Source of the DNA: Jiangella ureilytica
GTDB taxonomy: Bacteria > Actinomycetota > Actinomycetes > Jiangellales > Jiangellaceae
Assembly (NCBI RefSeq): GCF_004348545.1
Contig: NZ_SMKL01000065.1
Span: forward strand, 1 to 35,008
Direction of reading: 5' to 3'
DNA length: 35,008 nucleotides
Position numbers and translations under genes: made by a program
The notes under the pieces: model-generated
Told to the model about the DNA's origin: nothing
Databases searched by the model: none
What the model saw: the letters and a program-made list of their open reading frames with translations, nothing else
Part shown: positions 1-7,682 of the stretch, piece after piece
How positions within the stretch are numbered: position 1 is the first letter of the stretch
Layout: every line of letters starts with the position of its first letter

Positions 1-1
1 G

Positions 2-424
2 TGGGTGCACAGAGAAAGGGTGACGCTCGTCGACACGGACTGGGAGTCGCTGGCGTTCGACGGGCTGCCGGACGAGCTGGTCGGCCGGTTGCGGCGGCGG
101 CTCTGGCACAGCTCGGTGATGAGCGGCCCGTCGATGGGACGCACGCTGCGGTCGCGGCTGGTCCGCGCCGGAGTGGACGACGTGCGGTGCGAGCCGATCG
201 CGCTGTGCTTCACCGGCCCGGAGGACGCCGGCGGCGTGGTCGGATTCGTCGAGCCCGGCACGCTAGAGATGCTGCTGGCGGCCGACGCGACGCCGGAGCC
301 GGCGCAGCGGACGGCCGACGCCGAGCTCACCGCCGACTGGTCCGCTGCGGTGGCCGCCGCGTCCACGCGCGGCGAGTTGCTGACCGTCCTGACGATGTGG
401 GTGGTGACCGGTGTCCGGCGCTGA
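2..424 (+). CDS. SAM-dependent methyltransferase, C-terminal part (5' truncated by window edge)
   Basis: The frame is open from the first bases of the window to a TGA at 422-424, giving about 140 residues. The stretch RVTLVDTDWESLAFDG, followed by a GRTLRSRLVRAGVDDV-type segment, resembles the C-terminal half of class I (UbiE/type 11) methyltransferases. There, a strand ending in an acidic D-T-D-W motif follows the glycine-rich SAM site, and a later R-x-L...L-x-x-A-G-x helix precedes the last strands. The SAM-binding glycine motif itself would lie upstream of the window. A GTG at position 5 could be used, but the protein would then lack the whole nucleotide-binding half, so truncation by the window edge is the simpler reading. 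Substrate unknown. Confidence 0.55.
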   Translation, partial: WVHRERVTLVDTDWESLAFDGLPDELVGRLRRRLWHSSVMSGPSMGRTLRSRLVRAGVDDVRCEPIALCFTGPEDAGGVVGFVEPGTLEMLLAADATPEPAQRTADAELTADWSAAVAAASTRGELLTVLTMWVVTGVRR

Positions 425-662
425 GCAGCCACTCGCCGGCGGGCGCAATGTGGAGGTGATGTGGGTCGGCGACACCCCCGCGCCGGCCCAGACGGCTGTG
501 GACGCCCGTGGCGCACCAGGCGCTATGACATCTGGAGGCGGCCTGGTTCGACGCCTCGCAACGCTGGAACGAGCTGCTCGTGAACGCCTTCCGTGCTGCC
601 GGAGAACCCCTCCACGCCCAGTGGTGCTGACCGGAAGATCGGCCGCTCTCGGTGCGACCCGG
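425..662. other. Intergenic stretch with a possible gene-tail remnant
   Basis: No complete gene is supported here. On the plus strand, the frame from 529 to the TGA at about 625-627 reads like a natural protein C-terminus (WFDASQRWNELLVNAF, then RAAGEPL), but it has no start codon after the in-frame TGA at 526-528. It could be the tail of a decayed gene. I cannot assign a family. Confidence 0.25.
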
Positions 663-1415
663 TCACAAGGCAACCCCGAAGCCGCCGCCGACCATGGAGT
701 TGGCTCCGGTGACGTACGAGCTGCGCGGCGAAGCGAGGAACGCGACGGCCTCGGCGACCTCCTCCGCTCGGCCCCAGCGGCCGAGCGGCACGTGTGACGC
801 GATGGCCTCTCTCATCGATCCGAGAACGTCCTCCGGCAGACCGAGCTTTCCCGGAGCAGGGGTGTCGATGGGACCGGGACTGACGGCGTTCACGCGGATG
901 CCGCGCGGCGCCAGCTCCGCCGCGAGCGCGCGCATCAGCCCGATTTGCGCGCCCTTCGTCGCGGTGTAGATCGACTGTGACGGCAGCGCCTTCTCCGACC
1001 CGATGGAACTGGTGAAGATCACCGAGCTGCCCCGCGTGAGTAGCGGCAGCAGCTTCTGCAGCAGGAAGGACTGGCCCTTGACGTTGACCCCGAATGCGTG
1101 GTCGAACGTCGCTTCGTCGAGGTCCTCGAACGCAATCGCATGCACGACAGCGGCGTTGAGGAAGACGACATCGACGGTCTCGAAACGCTCCTTCACCAGC
1201 GTGACGACGTCATCAGCGTCGGTCAGCGACGCGGCGTCGGCGCGCAGCACGGTGACGTCCGGGGGCAGCTGACGCTGCGCGGCGGCGAGCGTTTCGGGGT
1301 TGCGGCCGGTCACGACGACCGCGTAGCCGTGCTGATGCAGGGCGTGTGCGGTCGCGAGACCGATGCCGGTGGTCCCCCCGACGATCAGCGCGACGCGGCT
1401 GGAGTCCTGCGTCAT
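663..1415 (-). CDS. SDR family oxidoreductase (paralogue 1, canonical catalytic site)
   Basis: A 250-residue classical short-chain dehydrogenase/reductase, predicted to be a cytosolic NAD(P)(H)-dependent oxidoreductase. Visible motifs are the Rossmann glycine motif GGTTGIG (13-19), FLNAA in place of NNAG (86-90), Ser137 in FTSSIG, and Y150-T-A-T-K154 as the catalytic tyrosine and lysine. The R-I-R-V-N-A-V-S-P-G motif follows. The ATG at 1415 has an AAAGGA ribosome-binding site about 10 nt upstream. It lies 20 nt after the stop of a paralogous SDR (1436-2185), so the two are surely co-transcribed, probably with the upstream MFS exporter. The two SDRs align without gaps over the first 154 residues and look about half identical, indicating a tandem duplication. 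Substrate unknown. Confidence 0.9.
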   Translation of the reverse strand: MTQDSSRVALIVGGTTGIGLATAHALHQHGYAVVVTGRNPETLAAAQRQLPPDVTVLRADAASLTDADDVVTLVKERFETVDVVFLNAAVVHAIAFEDLDEATFDHAFGVNVKGQSFLLQKLLPLLTRGSSVIFTSSIGSEKALPSQSIYTATKGAQIGLMRALAAELAPRGIRVNAVSPGPIDTPAPGKLGLPEDVLGSMREAIASHVPLGRWGRAEEVAEAVAFLASPRSSYVTGANSMVGGGFGVAL

Positions 1416-1435
1416 CAAGATCGATGTCCTTTCTT

Positions 1436-2185
1436 TCAGGCGACTCGGAGGCCGCCGTCGACGGCGATGTCGGCGCCGGTGACGAACGCCGCTGCGGGGG
1501 AGGCGAGGAACGCGACGACCTGCGCGACATCGTCGCCGGCACCGACGCGGCCGAGCGGCACCTGATCGGCGGTGGTGGCACGCCAGGCTGTCAGCGCGGA
1601 GTCGTCGAGGCCGAGCTTGCTCAGCGCGGGCGTCTCGACCGCACCCGGCGACACCGCGTTGACACGAATGCCGCGGGGAGCAAGTTCCACCGCCAGCGTG
1701 CGCATGAACGACAGCACCGCCCCCTTCGTCGCGGTGTACACCGACCAGTCCGGCAGGCTGCGGACCACACCGAGGGCCGCGCTGAACACCACAGAGCTGC
1801 CGTGGGTCAGCAGCGGCAGGATCTTCTGGAGCGTGAAGACCTGGCCCTTGACGTTCACGTCGAAGTGCTCGTCGTAGAGCGGTTCGTCGACGGCGTCCAT
1901 CGCGACCATGTGCCCGACTCCGGCATTGAGGAACGCCACGTCGACCCGGCCGAACCGCTCCCTCAGCTCGGCCGCGACACGATCGGCGTCGGTCAGTGAC
2001 CGCGCGTCGGCGCGCAGCACGACGGCGTCCTCGGAGAGCTCGTCGCGCGCGGCGACGAGTGTGTCGGGGTTCTGGCCGGTGACGACTACCGAGTAGTCCT
2101 TCTCGAGCAGGCGCGCGGTCGCCAGCCCGATGCCGGATGTCCCGCCGGTGATCAACGCGACCGGGCGCGACGACTGTGTGCTCAT
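1436..2185 (-). CDS. SDR family oxidoreductase (paralogue 2, lacks the canonical catalytic Ser)
   Basis: A 249-residue classical SDR and tandem paralogue of the next gene downstream. The glycine motif TGGTSGIG (13-20), FLNAG (85-89) and Y150-T-A-T-K154 are intact. The position 13 residues before the catalytic Tyr, normally Ser, is Ala137 (segment FSAALG, where the paralogue has FTSSIG); the nearest Ser is 135. Loss of this Ser usually weakens or abolishes classical SDR chemistry, so this copy may have a shifted active site or a binding role (inference). The ATG at 2185 follows a strong GAAGGAAGGG ribosome site. The gene sits 95 nt downstream of the MFS gene, and that gap holds a 10-bp-stem hairpin. 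Confidence 0.9.
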   Translation of the reverse strand: MSTQSSRPVALITGGTSGIGLATARLLEKDYSVVVTGQNPDTLVAARDELSEDAVVLRADARSLTDADRVAAELRERFGRVDVAFLNAGVGHMVAMDAVDEPLYDEHFDVNVKGQVFTLQKILPLLTHGSSVVFSAALGVVRSLPDWSVYTATKGAVLSFMRTLAVELAPRGIRVNAVSPGAVETPALSKLGLDDSALTAWRATTADQVPLGRVGAGDDVAQVVAFLASPAAAFVTGADIAVDGGLRVA

Positions 2186-2230
2186 ATGACCCTTCCTTCG
2201 TGTGCGAGTTCCCAGTGACCGCCGCTCGAC

Positions 2231-2264
2231 GGTGGCGGGTTGCGCTGCATCGGGACCCGCCACC
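2231..2264 (-). terminator. Intercistronic hairpin between exporter and SDR genes
   Basis: A perfect 10-bp inverted repeat, GGTGGCGGGT (2231-2240) and ACCCGCCACC (2255-2264), with a 14-nt loop, begins about 17 nt after the MFS stop codon on the minus strand. There is no T tract. It could be a partial terminator that lowers SDR expression relative to the exporter, or an mRNA 3'-end stabiliser. Confidence 0.55.
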
Positions 2265-2280
2265 CGTGCCCGTCGGCCGC

Positions 2281-3735
2281 TCAGTCGGTGTGTTCGGCGA
2301 CCGGGACGAGTGGCGGGTGTTCCTCCGGAGTGGCTGTGGGTGGGCGTCGGAGCAGGAGGAGCGCGGCGAGCAGGCCGATGCCGGCCAGGACGGCGGTGGC
2401 GAGAAACCCGGCCTGGTGGCCTTCGACGAGCGCACCGACTGGGTCGCCGCCGGCACCGATGACGTCGTTGGTGCGGGAGACCGCGACCGTCGACACGATG
2501 GCGACTCCGACGGCGGCACCGATCTGGAAGGTGGTGTTGCTCAGACCGGATGCCACACCGGCCTCGCGTTCGCCGACGCCGGCCAGCGCGGCGATCGACA
2601 CGGTGACGAACGTGAAGCCCACGCCGAGGCCGGAGACGAGCAGACCGAGGAAGATGTCGCCGAAGTAGCTGCCGTCGGCCGAGACCTGGGTGAAGTACAG
2701 GCAGCCGACCCCGAGCAGGACCAGGCCGGCGGATGCGACCACCCTGAATCCGAGCTTGAGCACCAGGCCCTGCCCGACGATGGCAGCAACGGCCACACTC
2801 ACCGGGAACACCACCGAGGTGAGACCGAACCTGACCGGGGAGAAACCGAGCACCTGCTGGGCGTAGAGCGTGAGCAGGAACGGCATCCCGAACGCCACGC
2901 TCGAGAACAGCACCATGGTCGCGTTCGCGCCGACCAGCGTCCACGACCGGAAGATTCGCAACGGCAGCAACGGCTGCGCCACCCGAGACTCGATCACCGC
3001 GAAAAGCACGAACAGCGCCGCGGAGCCGGCCAGCAGCCCGATCGTCTGCGGGTCGCTCCAGCCCGCCTCCGGCGCCTCCACCACCGCGTACACCAGCAGC
3101 ACCAGGGCCGCCGTCGCCGACAGCGCACCCAGCGGGTCGAACCCGCGACGCTGCTGTGTGGCCCGGCTCTCGGACAGCAGCCGCGGCGCAAGCGCCAGCG
3201 CCAGGACACCGATCGGGACGTTGATCAGGAACACCCACTCCCAGCTGATGTCGGTGAGCGGGCCGCCGATCAGCCAACCAGCCGTCCCGCCGATGCCACC
3301 CAGCGAGCCCCAGATGCCCAGCGCCTTGTTCCGCTCCGCGCCCTCCTCGAACGTTGTCATGACGATCGACAACGCCGTGGGCGTCAGCACGGCCGCCCCC
3401 ACCCCTTGGAAGGAGCGGGCGGCGATCAGCGCCGCAGGCGACCAGGCCAGCCCACACAGCAGCGAGGCCACCGTGAACAGCACCAACCCCACCATGAACA
3501 TCCGGCGCCGGCCCAGCAGATCCGACGAGCGACCACCCAGCAGCAGCAGCCCACCGAAGCTCAGCGCGTACGCGCTCAGCACCCATTGCAGGTCACTCGG
3601 CGCGAAGCCCAGATCGGCCTCGAGCGAGGGCAATGCGACGACCACGATCGCCGAATCCAGGATCACCATGAAGAACGCCCCGCACAGCAGCGCCAGCGCC
3701 TTCCAGCGCCGCGGATCGGGCCCGACCTGGACCAT
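2281..3735 (-). CDS. MFS transporter, DHA2/EmrB-QacA type drug:H+ antiporter
   Basis: A polytopic membrane protein of 484 residues with the hydrophobic profile of a 14-helix DHA2 exporter. The start of helix 1 carries LDSAIVVVALPSLEADLG, the family's D1-type motif. The loop after helix 2 has GGRSSDLLGRRR (motif A), and helix 5 has a weakened motif C region (GGIGGTAGWLIGGPL). The C-terminus is a short hydrophilic tail. I chose the ATG at 3735 because GGAGAG lies just upstream; a TTG at 3747 is in frame but lacks a ribosome site. It is the first gene of a leftward unit with the two SDRs, and its promoter region carries a TetR-type palindrome (3753-3776). It probably exports a toxic small molecule; the substrate is not predictable. 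Confidence 0.9.
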   Translation of the reverse strand: MVQVGPDPRRWKALALLCGAFFMVILDSAIVVVALPSLEADLGFAPSDLQWVLSAYALSFGGLLLLGGRSSDLLGRRRMFMVGLVLFTVASLLCGLAWSPAALIAARSFQGVGAAVLTPTALSIVMTTFEEGAERNKALGIWGSLGGIGGTAGWLIGGPLTDISWEWVFLINVPIGVLALALAPRLLSESRATQQRRGFDPLGALSATAALVLLVYAVVEAPEAGWSDPQTIGLLAGSAALFVLFAVIESRVAQPLLPLRIFRSWTLVGANATMVLFSSVAFGMPFLLTLYAQQVLGFSPVRFGLTSVVFPVSVAVAAIVGQGLVLKLGFRVVASAGLVLLGVGCLYFTQVSADGSYFGDIFLGLLVSGLGVGFTFVTVSIAALAGVGEREAGVASGLSNTTFQIGAAVGVAIVSTVAVSRTNDVIGAGGDPVGALVEGHQAGFLATAVLAGIGLLAALLLLRRPPTATPEEHPPLVPVAEHTD

Positions 3736-3752
3736 GACACTCTCCAAGCTTC

Positions 3753-3776
3753 TGAGTTAGTTGGACGACTAACTCA
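3753..3776. promoter_or_regulatory. TetR-type operator palindrome upstream of the MFS gene
   Basis: A perfect 9-bp inverted repeat, TGAGTTAGT (3753-3761) and ACTAACTCA (3768-3776), with a 6-bp spacer, starts 18 bp before the MFS start codon. The TTAGT-n6-ACTAA core is typical of operators bound by TetR-family repressors of DHA2 exporters. No TetR gene was found on either side. Confidence 0.7.
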
Positions 3777-3976
3777 CCATGATGTCCAGGCGTTGCACAA
3801 GCACTGTTCACCAGGAGCAGAACGAGGCCGTGACAGCCGGCGGCGCGCCGCCGGCGACGCTGTCCACTGTTCAGAGAGTGATTGCGGGTGCCCGGCGATC
3901 ACCCCGCGTCATCAGCGCCCGGAGATGGCCGGCCAGCGTCGCCTTGTGCTCCAACGGCACTGGCCAGAATCGCTCT

Positions 3977-4012
3977 GACCAGCCGCTACACGGTTGTCGA
4001 GCTGCCGGGAGT
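3977..4012 (-). repeat. Direct repeat copy A (putative att site)
   Basis: This 36-bp sequence begins GACCAGCCGCTACACGGTTG. It recurs in the same orientation at 9518-9552 with a single 1-base indel (an extra C at 3998 here). On the minus strand its inner part ends a tRNA-like T-arm/acceptor sequence. Direct repeats that include the 3' end of a tRNA or tmRNA gene are the usual footprint of site-specific integration. Confidence 0.75.
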
Positions 4013-4024
4013 CGAACCCGGGTC
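3999..4024 (-). ncRNA. tmRNA (ssrA) 3'-end-like fragment
   Basis: Read on the minus strand, this is a complete T-arm: stem CCGGG, loop TTCGACT, stem CCCGG. It is preceded by GAC and followed by CAGCTC. From memory, actinobacterial tmRNA ends GGACCCGGGTTCGA-TTCCCGGCAGCTCCACCA, so the match is close to base for base except at the terminal C/G before AC. The rest of a tmRNA or tRNA (5' acceptor strand, D-arm, anticodon arm or tag frame) cannot be found nearby, so this is a displaced fragment and not a gene. Confidence 0.5.
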
Positions 4025-4257
4025 AGGTGATTCCCCATTCTCGGTTGGAGCGTTCGCGTGGTTCCGGCACGGCCGCGGGGCTGCTCGGGACGCCAGATGG
4101 TGCCCCGGCCGGTGCCGGCGTCGATGAGATCGAGCATGCCGTCGACGCCCCGCCTGGAGGCGTCGGGATCGGCGGGTCCGGGCCGGCTGACGAACTCGTC
4201 AGTGAGGTCCACGTCGCCATCGGGTGCATCAGCCAGGGTGACGGTGACCAGCTCGCG

Positions 4258-4319
4258 TGGGCCACCATCCGAACCGCGCGCTCATGCAGCTACCGCGGGT
4301 ACCTCGAGGGACGTGCCAT
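4258..4319 (-). pseudogene. Remnant of IS3-type transposase orfA
   Basis: From an ATG at 4319 the minus strand reads MARPSRYPR-stop-LHERAVRMVA. This resembles the N-terminus of IS3-family OrfA (consensus-like xRYPxELRERAVRMVxE), with the usual Glu codon changed to TAG (4290-4292). The similarity stops after about 20 codons. No OrfB catalytic core or terminal inverted repeats are present. It indicates past insertion-sequence activity beside the putative att site. The identification rests on a short motif. Confidence 0.45.
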
Positions 4320-4676
4320 GACCTCATCCTCAACTGATGAAGTCTCCGGACATCCCGAAGCGGTTCCGTACAGGGCACACCGAATTCCACGGATGCGCCG
4401 CGGAGGGGGGCCAATTCGGCCACATCGCCGCGACGACGATCATGACGCGGTAGCCTCCGTGAAGGTACTTCTGTTCACACCCGATCGTGGCGGCGACCGG
4501 GGACGGGAAGGGAAGGATCCCGTGCCATGGAGCATCTCTCGGTGTCCGAAACGCCTACCTGCTCCCTGAGACACTCAGCCCTGCCCGCCGGTCATGCTGC
4601 ATGGCCTGATCGAGCACGCGGGGCCGCCGGACCGCCTCGCCGTCGCGACGGCTCCGGAGCGGGCTAGGAGCGCGCG

Positions 4677-6164
4677 GTGGCGGAGACTGGGCGATCACCG
4701 ATCCGGGCGCCGTCGCTCACCGACGCCATCATCCCCCTGGCTGTGCTCGCCTGCCTCATCTCAGCTGCGCTCGCGATGTTCGGCCTCGATGCGCTCGACG
4801 GCCCGGTCCAGGTCGCGCTGGTCCTGTGCTGCATGGTCGCGGCGCTCATCGCTGTCAAGAACGGACACCGCTGGGAGGAGGTCCAGAGCGCCGGGCAGGG
4901 CGCGCTGGCCTCGGTCACGAGCGCGATCTTCATCCTGCTGGCGGTCGGTGCCCTCATCGGCGTCTGGAATCTGTCCGGAACGATCCCGACGCTCGTCTAC
5001 TACGGGATCCAGGTCCTCACGCCGGGGTGGTACTACGCCGCTGCTGCCGTCATCTGCGGCGTCGTGGCGATGACCATCGGCAGCTCGTGGACCACGGCGG
5101 GGACGATCGGCGTCGGCCTGGTCGCGATCGCCACCATGCTGGGCGTCTCACCAGCGATCACGGCCGGCGCTGTCATCTCCGGCGCGTACCTCGGCGACAA
5201 GACCTCACCGCTATCGGAGACCACCGTCCTGGCCGCGCAGATGGTGAAGGTCGACGTCTATGCGCACATCAAGCGGCAGGTGTGGACGTCGTTACCCGCC
5301 TTCGCCATCGCGGTCGCGGTCTTCCTCATCCTCGGCCTCGCGACGGACACCGGTGATGTCGACGCGGTCCCGACCTCGGTCGAGCTCCAGTCGCTCGACC
5401 AGGTGTACTGGATCACCCCGTTGACCCTGCTGCCGCTCGTGCTTCTCGCGGTCCTGTCGATCCGGAAGGTGCCGGCGTCGCTCGCGCTGGCGTTCTCGGC
5501 GCTGTTCGCCGGAGTCCTCGGCGCGTTCCTGCAGCCCGAGGTGATGCGCGATTTCGTCGGCGGTGCGGACAACGCCGTCGTTGGGTCGATCAAGGGCGTC
5601 TGGAGCGCCATGGCGAACGGCTTCACGATCGACTCGGGCACTTCCGAGATCGACCAGTTGCTGTCGCGCGGCGGTATGGACAGCATGCTGCCCACGCTGT
5701 GGCTGATCATCGGCGCGGTCACGTTCGGCGCGCTGCTCGAGGGGTTCGGCCTGATCTCCCGGTTGCTCGATCCCCTGATCAGAGCCGCGACCAGCACCGG
5801 CCGGCTGTTCCTGAGCGTGTTCGCCTGCGCGTTCGGCCTCAACGTGGTGGCCGGTGACCAGTACATCGCTCTGGTGCTGCCCACACGGATCTTCCGAGCC
5901 GAGTTCGCCAAGCGCGGGTTGGGCCCGGCCAACCTGTCACGGCTGGCTGCCGACTGCGGCACCGTCACGTCCCCACTGGTGCCGTGGAACTCGTGCGGCG
6001 CCTTCATGGCCGCGGTGCTGGGCGTGCCCACTCTGCTGTATCTGCCCTACTGCATCTTCAACCTGGCGAGTCCCGTGCTGAGCGTGGTGTACGGATTCAC
6101 CGGATTCACGATCGAGCACGTGACGCCGGTCGCCGACCCGCCCGCCGAACAGCCGGCGGCCTGA
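4677..6164 (+). CDS. NhaC-family Na+/H+ antiporter-like transporter
   Basis: A 495-residue polytopic membrane protein. Family signatures of the NhaC branch of the ion transporter superfamily are clear: GAVISGAYLGDKTSPLSET near residue 165, NVVAGDQYIALVLPTR near residue 390, and TSPLVPWNSCGA near residue 430. NhaC proteins exchange Na+ for H+, and relatives exchange organic substrates such as malate/lactate. The GTG start at 4677 has AGGAG 7 nt upstream. The gene is followed after 29 nt by an ArcD-like permease and then arginine deiminase, so it likely supports pH or ion homeostasis, or substrate exchange, during arginine breakdown (inference). It is the first gene of the rightward module. Confidence 0.88.
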   Translation: MAETGRSPIRAPSLTDAIIPLAVLACLISAALAMFGLDALDGPVQVALVLCCMVAALIAVKNGHRWEEVQSAGQGALASVTSAIFILLAVGALIGVWNLSGTIPTLVYYGIQVLTPGWYYAAAAVICGVVAMTIGSSWTTAGTIGVGLVAIATMLGVSPAITAGAVISGAYLGDKTSPLSETTVLAAQMVKVDVYAHIKRQVWTSLPAFAIAVAVFLILGLATDTGDVDAVPTSVELQSLDQVYWITPLTLLPLVLLAVLSIRKVPASLALAFSALFAGVLGAFLQPEVMRDFVGGADNAVVGSIKGVWSAMANGFTIDSGTSEIDQLLSRGGMDSMLPTLWLIIGAVTFGALLEGFGLISRLLDPLIRAATSTGRLFLSVFACAFGLNVVAGDQYIALVLPTRIFRAEFAKRGLGPANLSRLAADCGTVTSPLVPWNSCGAFMAAVLGVPTLLYLPYCIFNLASPVLSVVYGFTGFTIEHVTPVADPPAEQPAA

Positions 6165-6193
6165 CCTGCTTACGTCGAACGGATGGAGGACCC

Positions 6194-7633
6194 ATGGCCG
6201 GCACGGAGGTCACCAAGCCGTCCGCACAGCAGCTCACGTTCGTCACCATCACCGCGATGGTCGTCGGCTCGATGGTGGGTGCCGGAGTCTTCTCACTGCC
6301 GTCTCGGTTCGCCCAGGAGACCGGCATTGCCGGAGCGCTGATCGCGTGGGTCATCGCCGGGACGGGCATGTTGATGCTCGCCTTCGTCTTCCAGACCCTC
6401 GCCCTCCGCAAGCCCGACCTCGATGCCGGTGTCTACGCCTATGCCAAGGCCGGATTCGGTGAGTACATCGGCTTCTTCTCCGCCTTCGGATACTGGGCCA
6501 GCGCCTGCGCCGGCAACGTCACGTACTGGATCCTGATCATGTCGACGGTCGGCGCCGTCGTCCCGGCCCTCGGCGACGGCGACACCCTGCTCTCGCTCGC
6601 GCTCTCGACGGCGGGCGTGTGGCTGTTCTACCTGCTGATCCGGCGCGGTGTGAAGGACGCGGCGGCGATCAACCGGATCGTCACCGTCGCCAAGGTCATC
6701 CCCATCCTGATGTTCGTCGTCCTGGCGCTGTTCGCGCTCGATCCCGAGGTCTTCGCCGCCAACTGGAGCGGCGACAGCGACGTCGGATCGCTCTACGACC
6801 AGGTCACCGGCACGATGCTGGTCACCGTGTTCGTGTTCCTCGGCGTCGAGGGCGCGAGCGTCTACTCCCGCCACGCGAAGCGACGCAAGGACGTCGGCCG
6901 GGCGACCGTGCTCGGCTTCCTTGCGGTCTTCAGCGTCTTCGCGTCCGTCACCATCGTGTCGTACGGCATCCTGCCGTACAACGAGATGGCGGATCTGCGG
7001 CAGCCCTCCATGGGCGGCGTGCTCCAGGCGGCGGTCGGCGAGTGGGGCGCGGTCTTCGTCAGCGTGGGGTTGATCGTCTCGGTGCTGGGCGCCTACCTGG
7101 CATGGACGCTGATGGCCGCGGAGGTGCTGTACGTCGCGGCGAAGGACGACGACATGCCGCGGTTCCTGAACAAGATCAGTGACGTCGACGTCCCCGGCCC
7201 GGCGTTGCTGATGTCGACGATCCTCGTCCAGGTCATGCTCGTCGTCACCATGTTCTCCGCGGACGCGTTCAACTTCGCCCTCAACCTCACCAGCGCGTTG
7301 ACCCTCATCCCGTTCCTGTTCGCCGCCGGGTACGCGCTCAAACTGGCTTTGACCCGGGAGACGTACGTCGAGAACCCTCGCGGGCACGGCCGCGAACTGA
7401 TCGTCGGCGCCGTCGCCACCCTCTACACCGCGTTCCTGCTCTATGCGGCGGGTCCCAAGTTCATCCTGCTGTCGTTCATCATCTACGCACCCGCGACGAT
7501 CCTGTTCGTCATGGCCCGCCGCGAACAGGGCAGGCGGGTGTTCGCACCGATCGAGCTCGTCATCCTCGCCATCTCGATCTGCGGCGCCGTCGCCGGCGTC
7601 GTCGCCCTCGCCACCGGCGCCATCACCATCTGA
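6194..7633 (+). CDS. arcD: Arginine/ornithine-type antiporter (APC superfamily, ArcD-like)
   Basis: A 479-residue amino acid permease with about 12 predicted membrane helices. The first helix carries [21 protein letters not shown]-type residues, characteristic of the basic amino acid/polyamine antiporter family that includes ArcD and cadaverine or arginine exchangers. The ATG at 6194 follows GGAGGA with 3 nt of spacing. It lies 29 nt after the NhaC-like gene and 49 nt before arcA, so it is very likely co-transcribed. With arginine deiminase next to it, the expected role is arginine uptake in exchange for ornithine or citrulline. Because arcB and arcC are not here, arginine/citrulline exchange is possible (inference). 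Confidence 0.88.
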   Translation: MAGTEVTKPSAQQLTFVTITAMVVGSMVGAGVFSLPSRFAQETGIAGALIAWVIAGTGMLMLAFVFQTLALRKPDLDAGVYAYAKAGFGEYIGFFSAFGYWASACAGNVTYWILIMSTVGAVVPALGDGDTLLSLALSTAGVWLFYLLIRRGVKDAAAINRIVTVAKVIPILMFVVLALFALDPEVFAANWSGDSDVGSLYDQVTGTMLVTVFVFLGVEGASVYSRHAKRRKDVGRATVLGFLAVFSVFASVTIVSYGILPYNEMADLRQPSMGGVLQAAVGEWGAVFVSVGLIVSVLGAYLAWTLMAAEVLYVAAKDDDMPRFLNKISDVDVPGPALLMSTILVQVMLVVTMFSADAFNFALNLTSALTLIPFLFAAGYALKLALTRETYVENPRGHGRELIVGAVATLYTAFLLYAAGPKFILLSFIIYAPATILFVMARREQGRRVFAPIELVILAISICGAVAGVVALATGAITI

Positions 7634-7682
7634 ACGGCGGCGACGCGATGCCACGCCGCAGGCCGCCGAGAAAGGGAGACCC

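Larger units (their letters stand above)
3777..4676. other. Decayed 900-bp interval without intact genes
   Basis: This stretch contains the first direct repeat (3977-4012), a tmRNA 3'-end-like fragment (3999-4024, minus strand) and the start of a broken IS3-type orfA (4258-4319, minus strand). On the minus strand an open frame from about 4275 down to 3871 reads protein-like in two parts: a segment with VDLTDEFVSRPGPADPD and, past the repeat, ERFWPVPLEHKATLAGHLRAL. The frame runs straight through the RNA-like fragment, so it is probably a patchwork and not one gene. Between 4320 and 4676 I see nothing I can name beyond the ribosome site of the next gene. Confidence 0.5.

Noticed and set aside
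2176-3978. A 600-codon plus-strand open frame opposite the MFS gene
   Set aside because: It is antisense to a clear transporter, has a Gln/Arg/His-rich composition without domain motifs, and reflects the lack of stop codons in GC-rich DNA.
3779-4030. A TetR repressor gene divergent from the MFS gene
   Set aside because: The 83-codon frame from 3779 has no helix-turn-helix or TetR motif and runs into the repeat and tmRNA-like fragment.
3960-4090. A complete tRNA gene on the minus strand
   Set aside because: Only the T-arm and 3' acceptor strand are convincing. The nearest 5' acceptor-like sequence (CGAGCAG) is about 59 nt from the T-arm with no D- or anticodon-arm in between.
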